A DNA stretch of 64,000 nucleotides from Syntrophobacterales bacterium (GTDB lineage: Bacteria; Desulfobacterota; Desulfobaccia; Desulfobaccales; 0-14-0-80-60-11), in the NCBI GenBank assembly GCA_023229795.1, contig JALNYP010000002.1, positions 52,825 to 116,824 on the forward strand. Reading direction: 5' to 3'. The translations under genes were made by a program, and so were the position numbers. Numbering within the stretch: the first letter of the stretch is position 1; each line of letters opens with the position of its first letter. Under the pieces are notes generated by a model, which was not told the DNA's origin, ran no database searches, and saw nothing but the letters and a program-made list of their open reading frames with translations. Below are positions 15,798 through 25,221 of the stretch, piece by piece.

Positions 15798-17237
15798 TCA
15801 GACAATCCGGTATTTCTCCAAAGCGGGCGGGGCTGCGGCGAATTCGTCACGCTCGTTATCAAACCCCGGCCGGCCCATAAGGCCGTAAGTGGTCTGTTTG
15901 CCCCCCTCCACTCCCGGCTGGTCGAAGGCGTTGACCCCGAAGAGGCCGGCGGCGGCCACCGTGGCCACCTCCAAGAGGAAGATTAATTGCCCGATGGTAA
16001 AGGGATTGACCTCCGGCAGGTGCAGGGTCATGTTGGGCCGGTCGGCCTTCATGAGATTAAAGGCGGTAGCCTGGTGCTCCACCCGGATAAGCTCATTGAG
16101 TGAATGGCCGCCCAAATAGCTGAAGGCTTCCTGGTCGGGGTAAAGGGCCGGGATCTCCAGGTCATTCTTGAATTTGTCGACGGCCAGGAAAGTAATCAAC
16201 TTATCGGGAGGTCCTTCCATGTAAAGCTGCAATTGGGAATGCTGGTCGGTGACGCCCAGGGCCCGGATCGGGGTGCTGCCGGCCTGAACGAGGTTGCCGG
16301 CCAGATCGCGCTCTTTGCCCAGACTTTCGGCCCAGAGTTGGCAGAACCATTCCGCCATCCCGGCCAGGGCGCCGGCATAGGGCATGAATACCAGATTGGG
16401 CCGGTGTTTGGCGGTGGCGAAGAGGTAATAGAGGGCGGCCAGGCGATAGGCCGGGTTACTGTCGGGGACGGCGTCCTTCAAGCGCTGGTCCATAAATCGG
16501 GCCCCGGCCAGAAGTTCTTCGACTTCGATGCCGGTGAGGCCGGCGGGCAGCAACCCCACGGCGGAGAGCACCGAGAAGCGGCCCCCGACATTGGCAGGCA
16601 CGCTCAGGGAGGCCAGGTGCTCTTCGGCGGCCAGACGGCGCAGGGGCCCTTTTTCCGGGTCAGTGACGATGATGAAACGTTGCCGGGCCGTGTCCTCGCC
16701 CAGGCGGTTCTTGAGGAATTGATAAGCCCAGAGGAATTGGGCCAGGGTCTCTGCGGTATTGCCGGACTTGCTGACGACGATAAAGCCGGTACGGCGCATA
16801 TCCAGGCCGTCCAGCAGGCCGTAAAAGGAGTCGGGGTCGATGTTGTCCGCTACCCAGAGTCCGGGTTTATGGTTACGGCGGCCCATGGGAAACTTGTTGT
16901 GTTGCGGAGGGCGCAGGGCCTGATGCAGGGCCCGGGCTCCCAGCGCGGAACCCCCGATACCCAGAACCACCACATCCCAGCACCATTCCAACAACGGCTT
17001 GGCGACCTGGCGGATCTGTTTGACCACCTGGTCCTGATAGGGCAGTGCCATGAAACCGAGTTGGCCGTTCTGCCTTTGGGCGGCCAGGTCCTGGTCCAGG
17101 ACTTGAAGCCGAGGGGCCAAGTCGTGCAGGTCCGATTCCTTGAGGCCAGGCTCTCCCAGAAACTCGGCCATGGCATAATTGTGATCGAGGGTCAATATCA
17201 TCTTCTGGACCCACTTGGGGTCTTCGTGGCGTTTCAT
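15798..17237 (-). CDS. pgi: Glucose-6-phosphate isomerase
   Basis: 479 residues, cytoplasmic. Family boxes include VVLGIGGSALGARALHQAL, VSKSGNTAETLAQF, the second sugar-binding region GGRFSVLSAVGLLPAGLTG, and FMPYAGALAGMAEWFCQLWAESLGK near the catalytic Glu; a late His lies in VTDQHSQLQLYMEG. It interconverts glucose 6-phosphate and fructose 6-phosphate. It is shorter than the 550-residue enterobacterial enzyme, as in many Gram-positive and deltaproteobacterial forms. The kinase gene follows at 4 bases, so pgi heads this signalling operon. Confidence 0.94.
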   Translation of the reverse strand: MKRHEDPKWVQKMILTLDHNYAMAEFLGEPGLKESDLHDLAPRLQVLDQDLAAQRQNGQLGFMALPYQDQVVKQIRQVAKPLLEWCWDVVVLGIGGSALGARALHQALRPPQHNKFPMGRRNHKPGLWVADNIDPDSFYGLLDGLDMRRTGFIVVSKSGNTAETLAQFLWAYQFLKNRLGEDTARQRFIIVTDPEKGPLRRLAAEEHLASLSVPANVGGRFSVLSAVGLLPAGLTGIEVEELLAGARFMDQRLKDAVPDSNPAYRLAALYYLFATAKHRPNLVFMPYAGALAGMAEWFCQLWAESLGKERDLAGNLVQAGSTPIRALGVTDQHSQLQLYMEGPPDKLITFLAVDKFKNDLEIPALYPDQEAFSYLGGHSLNELIRVEHQATAFNLMKADRPNMTLHLPEVNPFTIGQLIFLLEVATVAAAGLFGVNAFDQPGVEGGKQTTYGLMGRPGFDNERDEFAAAPPALEKYRIV

Positions 17238-17556
17238 GAAGTCTCGCTTTACGGAGGTCGAGGGCCAGGCCCTGGACCGAAAAATTGCCTTCTCTTAAAA
17301 CTTTAGCCCAGAGTGCCAAGAGATTCAAGGGGAATCGGAGCAGGGCCGCCTGCCCCAAACTTCGCTTGACATCATCCCCGTCCTGCACTTAGGATGCTGT
17401 TATTATAACAAAAATGGTGACAGAGGCGACCACCTCTTTACAACCTGTAAAAATTATTGACAGGTATCGGGGAGAACTGCGTTAAAGCTCCGGCGGCATA
17501 GGCATTTTTCACCTTTTAATTCCATGAGTTATCTTAGGCCGGGGGACCGGACCATC

Positions 17557-17573
17557 TTGGAACGACCATTGCT
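17557..17573 (+). promoter_or_regulatory. Sigma54 (-24/-12) promoter upstream of the kinase cluster
   Basis: TTGGAACGACCATTGCT has the invariant GG (17559-17560) and GC (17571-17572) exactly ten bases apart, as sigma54 requires, and matches TTGGNACN(4)TTGCT well. Transcription would start near 17584, leaving a leader of about 110 bases before the ATG at 17698. The rest of 17238-17697 shows no gene. Confidence 0.7.
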
Positions 17574-17697
17574 TAGTAGATCAGTACATCGGCAGTTCTG
17601 ATTTGGCCGCGACTTAGGTTAACCTGAGTAGGTCATAACGAGGCGGATACCCGGGTTCTTTCCTACGCTCATTTTAATAGGAATCAAAGAGACGCTG

Positions 17698-19353
17698 ATG
17701 GAAGCGCAACATTATAAAAAGTTATGGTGGGACATTATCCTGGCCACCCTGAGCTTTTCGGTGATCCCACTGTTTATCCTGGGAGGGGTGATTTACCATC
17801 AGTTCAGCGTGTCGTACACCGCCAAGATCAAGGAAAACATGAAGACGCTGGCTGAAAATAGGGCCGGGTCCGTTGATCTCTTTCTCGATGAACGGATTGC
17901 CCAACTCACCAGTCTGGCCAATACCCATTCCATAGAGCAGCTAAGAAATGAAGATTATCTCAATAGAGTTTTCAATATCATTCAGACCCGTTCCAAGTCT
18001 TTTCTCGATCTGGGAGTCATCGACGGGGAAGGCAACCACCTGGCCTATGTGGGGCCTTACTATAATATTTTAAAAAAAGTTAATTATAAGGATGAGCCCT
18101 GGTTCCACGAAGTGATGGCCACCGGGATATACGTCAGCGACGTGTTCCTGGGGTTCAGGAAAGTCCCTCATTTCATCATTGCGGTGCTGGTGCGGGAAAA
18201 GAATCAGAGCTGGATCCTCAGGGCGACCATTGATTCGGACGTCATCGAGAACATCGTGCGGGCCGCCTGGATCGGGAAAAAAGGCGACGCGTTTATTATC
18301 AACCGGAGCAATGTGTTGCAGACCACCCCTCGGTTCGGCGGCAAGGTCATGGAGCCCCCGCAAGCTCCCGATTTTGCCTCGGCCACCGGGACGATGGTGG
18401 AGGAAATGACCTTTGATGAGGAAACGTTCCTCTTTGCCAGCAGCCCCATCAAGCTGAAAAAATGGGTTCTGGTGATCAGGGAAGCTCCCACGGAGCAACT
18501 GACGCCGCTGCTGCAGGCCAGGTTCCTGGCGGCCTTAATCGCCTTGGGCGGCGTTTTACTGATTATTATCGGGGCGTTTTTTACCACCCGGGCCATGATG
18601 AAGGAACTGGTGCGGATGGAACGGAAGAAGGCGGCCAGCGACGAGATGGTGATGCAGTCCAGCAAAATGGCGGCCCTGGGCAAAATGGCCGCGGGCATTG
18701 CCCACGAGATCAACAACCCGCTGGCGGTGATCGGCGAGAAAGCGGGGTGGATCAAAGACCTGTTGGGCATGGAGGATGTAGCCAAGAGCGAGAACTTCCA
18801 GGAACTGTCGGATGCAGTAAATAAGATCGAGTACCACGTGGTGCGGGCCAAAACGGTGACTCACCGATTGTTGGGGTTTGCCCGGCGGATGGAGCCGCTG
18901 GCCGAGCGGGTCAGCATCAATTCCGTCCTGGAGGAGAGCATCGAGTTCCTGAAGAACGAGGCGCGGTACCGCAATATCGAGATTGTGGCCAATTACGCCC
19001 CGGACTTGCCGTTGACCACCACCGATCCCACGCAACTGCAGCAGGTTTTTCTCAATCTGCTCAACAATGCCATCGATGCTATCGGCAAAGACGGGGAGAT
19101 TACCATCAATACCCGGAGTATCCCCAAAAACAATGTCCTGACCATCGAAATCCACGACAATGGCCCAGGGATTCCCAAAGAAGTGCTGGACAAGATTTTC
19201 GATCCCTTCTTCACCACCAAGGAAGTGGGCAAGGGCACCGGCCTGGGCCTGTCGATTTCTTATAGTATCATCGAAAAATTGGGCGGCAATATCATGGTGG
19301 CCAGCGAGGAAGGCAAGGGCACTACCTTCACCATTTATTTACCGGTGAGATGA
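17698..19353 (+). CDS. Membrane histidine kinase with periplasmic Cache sensor
   Basis: 551 residues. Membrane helix 1 is about 12-34 and helix 2 about 275-298 (LAALIALGGVLLIIIGAFF); between them is a double-Cache-like domain with FLDLGVIDGEGNHLAYVGPY, YKDEPWFHEV and a later VSDVFLGFRKVPHFIIAVLV, typical of small-ligand sensors. The cytoplasmic part has the H box AAGIAHEINNPLAVI, N box NLLNNAIDAIGKDG, G1 DNGPGIPKE, F box DPFFTTKEVGKGTGLGLS. First gene of a four-gene run (kinase, receiver, kinase, receiver) behind a sigma54 promoter; the receiver gene begins 20 bases after its stop. The ligand is unknown; organic acids and amino acids are common for Cache domains. Confidence 0.92.
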   Translation: MEAQHYKKLWWDIILATLSFSVIPLFILGGVIYHQFSVSYTAKIKENMKTLAENRAGSVDLFLDERIAQLTSLANTHSIEQLRNEDYLNRVFNIIQTRSKSFLDLGVIDGEGNHLAYVGPYYNILKKVNYKDEPWFHEVMATGIYVSDVFLGFRKVPHFIIAVLVREKNQSWILRATIDSDVIENIVRAAWIGKKGDAFIINRSNVLQTTPRFGGKVMEPPQAPDFASATGTMVEEMTFDEETFLFASSPIKLKKWVLVIREAPTEQLTPLLQARFLAALIALGGVLLIIIGAFFTTRAMMKELVRMERKKAASDEMVMQSSKMAALGKMAAGIAHEINNPLAVIGEKAGWIKDLLGMEDVAKSENFQELSDAVNKIEYHVVRAKTVTHRLLGFARRMEPLAERVSINSVLEESIEFLKNEARYRNIEIVANYAPDLPLTTTDPTQLQQVFLNLLNNAIDAIGKDGEITINTRSIPKNNVLTIEIHDNGPGIPKEVLDKIFDPFFTTKEVGKGTGLGLSISYSIIEKLGGNIMVASEEGKGTTFTIYLPVR

Positions 19354-19372
19354 CTTGAGGAGGCGAGAAGGT

Positions 19373-19762
19373 ATGGAGAAATTCAAGATTCTGGTCGTGG
19401 ATGATGAACAAGACTTCCTGGAGACCATCATTAAGCGGCTGAAGACCAGGGGTATCGAGGCCGCCGGGGTGGAGAGCGGCTACAAGGCCCTGGAATTTTT
19501 GGATGGGCATGACCTCGACGTCATGATTCTGGACGTCAAGATGCCGGGCATGGATGGGATTGAAACGCTGCGGGAGATCAAGAAGAAGAAGCCCCTGGTG
19601 GAAGTCATCATGCTCACGGGCCATGCCTCGGTGGAATCGGGGATTCAGGGGATGCAGTTGGGGGCGTTTGATTACGTCATGAAACCCGTGGCCCTGGACG
19701 AGTTGCTGGAGAAGGTGCGCCAGGCATATGAACGGAAGCTGATCCAGGAAGGGAAAGCCTGA
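19373..19762 (+). CDS. Single-domain response regulator (CheY-like)
   Basis: 129 residues from ATG 19373, preceded by GGAGGCGAGAAGGT. One receiver domain: VVDDEQDF acidic pocket, phospho-Asp in MILDVKMPGMDG, Thr in MLTGHASVESG, Lys in YVMKPVALDEL, then a short Lys-rich tail. There is no DNA-binding or enzymatic output, so it either passes the phosphoryl group on or contacts a target protein. It sits between two kinase genes, and the near-identical layout of the second receiver suggests the pairs arose by duplication. Confidence 0.92.
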   Translation: MEKFKILVVDDEQDFLETIIKRLKTRGIEAAGVESGYKALEFLDGHDLDVMILDVKMPGMDGIETLREIKKKKPLVEVIMLTGHASVESGIQGMQLGAFDYVMKPVALDELLEKVRQAYERKLIQEGKA

Positions 19763-19886
19763 AGCATCTGGCCGGAACTTATCAGCAAGCTCGGCAGATG
19801 AGCCGTTCCTGACAGGGTCCTTCAAGGGGGTCGGGGTGCGGGCCGGTTCGGTTTTCCGGCCGGCCGCAGGAGGTGAGTGAGGCACG

Positions 19887-20651
19887 ATGGAGGCGCCGGA
19901 AAAGAAAGATTGGCTGCTGGACGAGCGTCTGCTGCAATCGCAAAAATTGGCGGCCATCGGCCAACTGTCGGCCGGCATCGCCCACGAGATCAACAATCCC
20001 CTGGCCATCATCCGCCAGGAGGCCGAATGGCTGGACCGCCTCCTGAAAAAGCAGGCGAACCTGGAGGGCGCGGAGGAACTGCAGGGGTCGGTGCAGCAGA
20101 TTATGCAGCAGGTGGACCGCTGCACCGAAATTATCCGGAACCTCCTGGATTTTGCCCGGAAGCGGGACCCGGTGATTCAGGCCGTGGACGTCAACCGGAT
20201 CATCGAAGACATGACCATGCTGGTGGAAAAGGAAGCCAAGCACAATAATATTACCATCGTGCGCCGGTATGATCCGGAGTTGCCACGGATTTTGAGCGAT
20301 GCTCCCCAATTGCGCCAGGTGATCCTGAATTTTCTCACCAACGCCACCTATGCCATCGGCAAAGGCGGGGTGGTCACCATCACCACGCGGCTGGCGGACC
20401 GCGACTCGGTAGATATTGTCATCAGCGATACGGGCTGCGGCATCGCCGAGGAGAATCTCAAGAAGATTTTTGATCCGTTTTTCACCACCAAGCCGCCGGG
20501 CCGGGGCACGGGGCTGGGGCTGTCCATCTGCCACGGCATCATTTTGCGGCTGGGCGGGCGCATTACGGTGGAAAGCACTTTGGGGCAGGGCACCGCGTTC
20601 ACCATTACCCTGCCTTTGAGCCGGGAATCGGAGTTGTTTGCCCATGGCTGA
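19887..20651 (+). CDS. Soluble histidine kinase
   Basis: 254 residues with no membrane segment and almost no N-terminal region: the protein opens with QSQKLAAIGQLSAGIAHEINNPLAII, the H box, at residues 18-43. The N box is FLTNATYAIGKGG, G1 DTGCGIAEE, F box DPFFTTKPPGRGTGLGLS. Since it has no sensor of its own it may act with the Cache kinase as a heteromer or be fed by a separate input. GGAGGTGAGTGAGG precedes the ATG. The last 8 bases overlap the next receiver gene, so translation is coupled. Confidence 0.9.
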   Translation: MEAPEKKDWLLDERLLQSQKLAAIGQLSAGIAHEINNPLAIIRQEAEWLDRLLKKQANLEGAEELQGSVQQIMQQVDRCTEIIRNLLDFARKRDPVIQAVDVNRIIEDMTMLVEKEAKHNNITIVRRYDPELPRILSDAPQLRQVILNFLTNATYAIGKGGVVTITTRLADRDSVDIVISDTGCGIAEENLKKIFDPFFTTKPPGRGTGLGLSICHGIILRLGGRITVESTLGQGTAFTITLPLSRESELFAHG

Positions 20652-21063
20652 GCCCCGGATCTTGCTGGTGGATGATGAAGACCGGTTTCGCACCAATCTC
20701 CACAAGCTGCTGACCGACGAGGGGCTGGCGGTGAGCGCCCGGGCCAGCGGGGCCGAGGCCCTGGAGGAGCTGCGGCGGCAGCCGTACGACGTCATCGTCC
20801 TGGATATCCGCATGCCCGGCATGGACGGGCTCACCACCCTGAGGGAGATCAAGAGCATCGACCCGGAGGTGGAGGTGATCATCCTCACGGGGCACGCCTC
20901 CATGGACGCGGCCATGGAGATCATCAAGCTGGGGGGCTACGATTACCTCATGAAGCCGTGCCCCCTGGAGGAATTGCTGCTCAAGATCGATGCGGCGTAC
21001 GAGAAAAAGGTCGAACGGGCAACCAGGACCAAAAAGAGCCAGCCCCCGGAAGGAAGCGCATAA
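20644..21063 (+). CDS. Single-domain response regulator (CheY-like)
   Basis: 139 residues from ATG 20644, overlapping the kinase stop by 8 bases. Receiver signature: LLVDDEDRF, phospho-Asp in VIVLDIRMPGMDG, ILTGHASMDAAME, YLMKPCPLEEL; a basic tail of about 20 residues follows. No output domain is present. Together with the three genes before it, it forms a closed phosphorelay-like set whose final output is not in the cluster. AT-rich intergenic sequence follows to 21329. Confidence 0.92.
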   Translation: MAEPRILLVDDEDRFRTNLHKLLTDEGLAVSARASGAEALEELRRQPYDVIVLDIRMPGMDGLTTLREIKSIDPEVEVIILTGHASMDAAMEIIKLGGYDYLMKPCPLEELLLKIDAAYEKKVERATRTKKSQPPEGSA

Positions 21064-21329
21064 ACCCCGCAAAATACGACCGAAAAGGGGTTTTCCCGGA
21101 ATTTCGGATCTCTTTCCCCCTAAATTTTTAAAGCTCTTCCCGACAAGCTCTCTTTTCTTAATTATATCAATAAGATCAATTGCATGGATGAAGCCCCGGC
21201 AGGGTGGATTTTGCCCTTTTAGGGAGCTTAAGCCGGTGAGGCTGCAATTTTCCCCCCCCACGCCCTAACCCTCTTCCGCAAGGGGAGAGGGGATCAGAGG
21301 AAGGAACTTTGGGCAAGCGCTCTAAAAAC

Positions 21330-21347
21330 GGTGCGCAGAGCGCACCC
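21330..21347. repeat. GC palindromic intergenic repeat
   Basis: GGTGCGCAGAGCGCACCC, same family as 3047, 46224 and 46418, placed between the receiver gene and the end of the L,D-transpeptidase gene, which read towards each other. Confidence 0.65.
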
Positions 21348-21356
21348 AACGGAAAC

Positions 21357-22094
21357 TCAATCTATAATTTTTCCGGGAATTCCCGGTTTGGCCCACTGAT
21401 AAAAAAGAAAACGGGCATGAAGGGGAAACACCCGGATACAGCCGTGGGAGGCGGGATATCCAGGAACTATTCCTTCATGAATGAAATAAGCATTGCCAAT
21501 ATTCAGGGCATGATCCATGGGCGCCTGATCAAATATAGTGGAGTTATGATGTTCATCCATATAATGGACCACAAATTTTCTTAAAGGCGTCGAATTGTGG
21601 GTTCCGGAAGAAATTGGATAGGTGTATTTCAAATTTCCCCATTCATAAAGGCCAAGATATTGCTGGCGGCGATTTATCAGAATGTACTTTTCATGCTTGG
21701 CCGCCTCAGACAAAAATTCCGGCAGAATTTCCGGCTCTATGGAAAAGTCGAGGGGCACGAATATTTTGTTTTTATCGGTGCTAATGTTACCGGGCCCATT
21801 CACGACCAACAGGTAATGGGTTCCATTAATAAGAGCAATCCTGTCCTGAGCCATAAGAGGCTTTTTCTTTAAAGAAGGTATGGAATAGACAAATGTCCTA
21901 ATGCTTTCACCATCATTCAGCATAACTTCTACGCATGGCACCCCATAAACCATTTCTATCTGTCCAGTCGTCATCCTTTGCTGTTCAGCCAATTCCTTAT
22001 AAATAGGATTATTTTGCTCTACGTCTTGAGCTCGAACTGATGGACTCCAAAGTAATAATGAAATTACTGCACTCAACAAAAGTATTGTTTTCAT
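21357..22094 (-). CDS. L,D-transpeptidase (YkuD family)
   Basis: 245 residues from ATG 22094, chosen because it starts a good signal peptide (MKTILLLSAVISLLLWSPSVRA). The catalytic domain occupies the C-terminal half: YILINRRQQYLGLYEWG, SSGTHNSTPLRKF, FIHEGIV with His206, and GYPASHGCIRV with Cys219 and Arg221, the HX(n)SHGCxR pattern. These periplasmic enzymes make 3-3 cross-links in peptidoglycan or anchor lipoproteins to it. The N-terminal domain of about 100 residues is not one I can name. The stop lies next to a palindromic repeat. Confidence 0.9.
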   Translation of the reverse strand: MKTILLLSAVISLLLWSPSVRAQDVEQNNPIYKELAEQQRMTTGQIEMVYGVPCVEVMLNDGESIRTFVYSIPSLKKKPLMAQDRIALINGTHYLLVVNGPGNISTDKNKIFVPLDFSIEPEILPEFLSEAAKHEKYILINRRQQYLGLYEWGNLKYTYPISSGTHNSTPLRKFVVHYMDEHHNSTIFDQAPMDHALNIGNAYFIHEGIVPGYPASHGCIRVFPLHARFLFYQWAKPGIPGKIID

Positions 22095-22649
22095 AAGTTT
22101 TCCGCTTATTTTGTATTGATGCTCATATGCATGGTCCTGGCCACATCCAATTCCGGCTGATAATACAGGGTGGCCAGAGTCAGCATGAAAAAATTTCAGG
22201 AAAATGCGGGCCAATTATAAAATTTACGGTCCAGATTGGTTTCAGGAAACTCTTTTAGTCTGGGGTTATTTAGCGGGCGGCTTTCAAAGTTGGAAGTGAT
22301 TTGGTCCGGTGCAGGGGCCGGGGCTCAAATCCGATACAGGCCGCCACAGCAGCAATGAGCATTAAGGCCAAGAATGTTGTCTACCAAATCTTTGCATGAG
22401 AATAAAATAAAGATAGGAATAGGCGAGCGCCTGCGCAACCTTGGCCGGAGGGAATAATCACCAGGGGGATGGCTTTCTTTTAGGGCATCAAGGAAACATC
22501 AGAATGGAAACCAACTGTTATTAATGGGTTCATCAAGATGTTCTGGAAGTGTTTTACTATCCTGACTATACCTGATTTTCCTTGCTGCCTCGATAAGTCT
22601 ATTTGGTGCAAGTGAAGGATTATTTGCCTGGTAAGGCCTCAACAGAAAA
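22095..22649. other. Intergenic stretch without a convincing gene
   Basis: About 550 bases of mixed composition between the L,D-transpeptidase start and the end of the large surface-protein gene. No frame longer than a few dozen codons has a plausible start or motif. It must hold the promoter of the transpeptidase, but I see no clear -35/-10 pair. Confidence 0.4.
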
Positions 22650-22673
22650 GGCAGGGCCAGGGCTGGCCCTGCC
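22650..22673 (-). terminator. Hairpin 3' of the large surface-protein gene
   Basis: GGCAGGGCCAG and CTGGCCCTGCC are perfect 11-base arms around GG, 26 bases past the stop. On the minus strand it is followed by CTTTTC, a short U-tract, so it is a likely terminator. Confidence 0.6.
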
Positions 22674-22698
22674 TCGGTTGGTTCAGTTTTGAAAACGT

Positions 22699-25221
22699 TT
22701 AGCCCTTGTGCACCTTACTCCGTCTCAGTAAACCCAGGCCTGCCAAGCCGCTCAAGACCATCCAGAGGGTGGGGGGTAGGGGTACCGGATTCGTCAGGGG
22801 AATTTGCATAACCGGGGCGAGGAAGCCGCCACCCATGAGGCCGTAGGTGCCGCCGTGGAGATAAGTATTGCCGGCCAGGAGCGGGTCATAATAGATATCC
22901 AGGCCGTCGGCCCCGAAGATATTGGTCACCTGGCCACCGCTGAGCATGGCGCCCAGGAGCAGGCCGACGTATTGGGCCCCGCCCCGGGTAGCGTCGTTAC
23001 CATCCTGCAAATAGACCTGTTGGCCGGAAATATCCAGGGTGCCCCAGGCGAAGTTGTTTTCGAACCCCTGCCGGGAGCCACTCAGGTCGGCCCCGGGGAG
23101 GTAGAACTGGTGCTGAGTGTCGGTTCCGGTGGTAAAGGCCAGGTAGGCTTGGACGGTGTTGAAGGAGAGGTTTTGCTGGCTCTGGTTGATGAAATCGTTG
23201 CTGATAAAGAACCGATCCCGTGTGTCACCCACCATGGTGCCCGTCAGTTTATTTTCGGGTCCTACAATTAAGTCGGTGAAGTAATTGTCCGCCGGGTCGC
23301 TATCAAAGTCGCCGGTGAAGGTCCCCAGACAGGTAAAGTGGGTGCCGGTGACTTTGAAGGTGCCGTTGTTGACGATGTTCCCGGTAAAGACGGCCGGATT
23401 GTATTCCACTACGATGGACCCGCCGCTATTGTTGGTAACATCGCCCGTTATCGTGCTCGCGGCCCCGGTGAATTCGATCTTCCCGCCATCGAGGTTGGTG
23501 AGCCCCCCGGTGCTGAAGAGACCAGAGCTGAGGATCTTGCCGCTGTTGGCGAGGGTATGGCCGTTGTTGTCAAAGAAGCCGCTGTTGGTGATTACCCCGG
23601 CATTCTGGGCCAACCCCTGGTTGATGGTGAGCTTGGACTCGCTGCGCACGGTGATCAGGCCGTCGCTGGCGTTGGCCAGCGCCCCGGTCATCGTCACCTT
23701 GCCGCCCCCGCCAACGCCGAACATGCCGTGGTTGATGAGGTTATTGCCCACCGTGGAGCCGCCGGAGCCCCCTTCAATGGTGCCATTGTTGGTGATGGTC
23801 CCGCCAAAGAGGGTGCCGTTGAGATTAATGGTGCCAGTGTTGGTGGAGGCATTGCTGATGTTCAGCATGCCGCCGCCCATATTGATAACGCCCGCGTTAA
23901 CCAAGTCGGAGATGATGTAGCCGTTGCCGTTGATAATCCCACTGGCATTGTTATTGAGGGTGCCGTCGTGGATGACGTTGCCATTCAGGTTAATGACGCC
24001 GTTGTTTTCAAGGCTGCCGTCGCCGGGCAAATCCAGGTCCGCCATGGGCATCGGCTGGGAAGGCATGGTGCCGGTTGGACTAACATAGACCAACCGGAGT
24101 TCGCCGTTGTTGACGAAAGTGCTGCCGTACCCGGATTCAAAATTGAGGTTATTGGTCACCTGCAAGATGCCGTTATTGGTGAACGCGGTAGCGCCCCAGA
24201 GGGTCACGTGGTTAAGTTGCATCCAGGCGTCATTGACTATCGGGCCGCTCCCGGCCAGGGTCCCGGCCGTCATATTGAATGCCCCTTGGTTTAAGAGGCC
24301 CGCGCCGTTGAAGGTCAGGTTGCGCCAATTGTTGGTGGGCAGGCTGCCCGGAAAGATGTTAACCGTTCCCTGGTTTTCCATGCCATTGGCCGCGGTGAAG
24401 TCGGCATTGAAAATAGTGGTGCCGCCATTCACCAGGCGGCCATTGAAGTCGCCGCCATTATAAGTATAATTTCCTTCAAAATTCAGGGTGCCGGTTACCG
24501 TGCCGCCGTTCTGGTTGAAGGTATTGGCCCACAGGTTGCCGCCGGTCTGGTTGAAGTTGCCGCCGGTGTTGAGGTTGATGGTGGGCCCCATCAGGAAGCC
24601 GTCCTGCAGATTATAGGTGCCGTTGGTGCCGGAGCCACCGCCGATGGTTACATTTTGGGCGCTAAAGCTCCCGCCGCTTTGGGTGAAGGTACCGGTAGAA
24701 CCGGCATTATTGCCGATGAAAGCGTTCATGGCATAAAGGGAGCCGGTCCCGCTCAGGGTATAGGTACCGGTGCTGCCGGGGTTAAACCCCAGATAGAGAC
24801 TATTGCTTATGTTATTGGTGCCGATTGACTGAAGGTGGGTGCCCTTGCCGTTATAGCCGATGTATTCGTTCGTGGATCCCAGCGGGTCCGAATAGCTTCC
24901 CTGGTTCAGGGTAATGTTCCCGGGGCCGCTGGCGTCTATGGTCAAATTGTTTAACCACGGCGTGATGGAGGCGGTATTCCGGTAAGTTACGCTCTTATTG
25001 GTGGCGCCACTTTGGGTTAAAAAGACATCGTCTCCGGCAATGGGCACAGCGCTCGGGCTCCAATTGGGGGCGTAGGACCACAGGCCGTTATTACCAATCC
25101 AGGTTTTGGTTTCAGCCAGCGCGGGGCCGGACAGGAGCAAAATCCCCATGGTTAATGCCAGGAGGGTTAATTTCAGCCCCCCTATCCTTGGTCCGCGTTG
25201 CCCTTGCTTTTGCCTTTGCAT
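22699..25221 (-). CDS. Large secreted beta-helix-like protein with VPLP-type C-terminal sorting signal
   Basis: 840 residues from ATG 25221 (AAGGAGGGAAAGGCA upstream). A signal peptide (hydrophobic core LTLLALTMGILLLSG, cut near ALA) is followed by about 600 residues of Asn/Gly/Thr-rich repeats such as GTINLNGTLFGGTITNNGTI, which should stack as a beta-helix as in autotransporter passengers and filamentous adhesins. A different domain of about 150 residues follows, with FINQSQQNLSFNTVQAYLAF. The tail VPLPPTLWMVLSGLAGLGLL then RRSK is the tripartite motif, membrane helix and basic end of PEP-CTERM/VPLPA-CTERM proteins, handled by an exosortase and exported to the surface or matrix. No exosortase gene lies in the window. 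Function beyond surface display is unknown. Confidence 0.88.
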   Translation of the reverse strand: MQRQKQGQRGPRIGGLKLTLLALTMGILLLSGPALAETKTWIGNNGLWSYAPNWSPSAVPIAGDDVFLTQSGATNKSVTYRNTASITPWLNNLTIDASGPGNITLNQGSYSDPLGSTNEYIGYNGKGTHLQSIGTNNISNSLYLGFNPGSTGTYTLSGTGSLYAMNAFIGNNAGSTGTFTQSGGSFSAQNVTIGGGSGTNGTYNLQDGFLMGPTINLNTGGNFNQTGGNLWANTFNQNGGTVTGTLNFEGNYTYNGGDFNGRLVNGGTTIFNADFTAANGMENQGTVNIFPGSLPTNNWRNLTFNGAGLLNQGAFNMTAGTLAGSGPIVNDAWMQLNHVTLWGATAFTNNGILQVTNNLNFESGYGSTFVNNGELRLVYVSPTGTMPSQPMPMADLDLPGDGSLENNGVINLNGNVIHDGTLNNNASGIINGNGYIISDLVNAGVINMGGGMLNISNASTNTGTINLNGTLFGGTITNNGTIEGGSGGSTVGNNLINHGMFGVGGGGKVTMTGALANASDGLITVRSESKLTINQGLAQNAGVITNSGFFDNNGHTLANSGKILSSGLFSTGGLTNLDGGKIEFTGAASTITGDVTNNSGGSIVVEYNPAVFTGNIVNNGTFKVTGTHFTCLGTFTGDFDSDPADNYFTDLIVGPENKLTGTMVGDTRDRFFISNDFINQSQQNLSFNTVQAYLAFTTGTDTQHQFYLPGADLSGSRQGFENNFAWGTLDISGQQVYLQDGNDATRGGAQYVGLLLGAMLSGGQVTNIFGADGLDIYYDPLLAGNTYLHGGTYGLMGGGFLAPVMQIPLTNPVPLPPTLWMVLSGLAGLGLLRRSKVHKG

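Noticed and set aside
17366..17371. TTGACA box as a promoter after pgi
   Set aside because: No matching -10 element at a usable distance in the direction of a gene.
22699..25221. CRISPR-like or minisatellite repeats
   Set aside because: The repeating DNA lies in one open frame and encodes Asn/Gly-rich protein repeats; units are degenerate and not separated by unique spacers. The same applies to 52780-55164.
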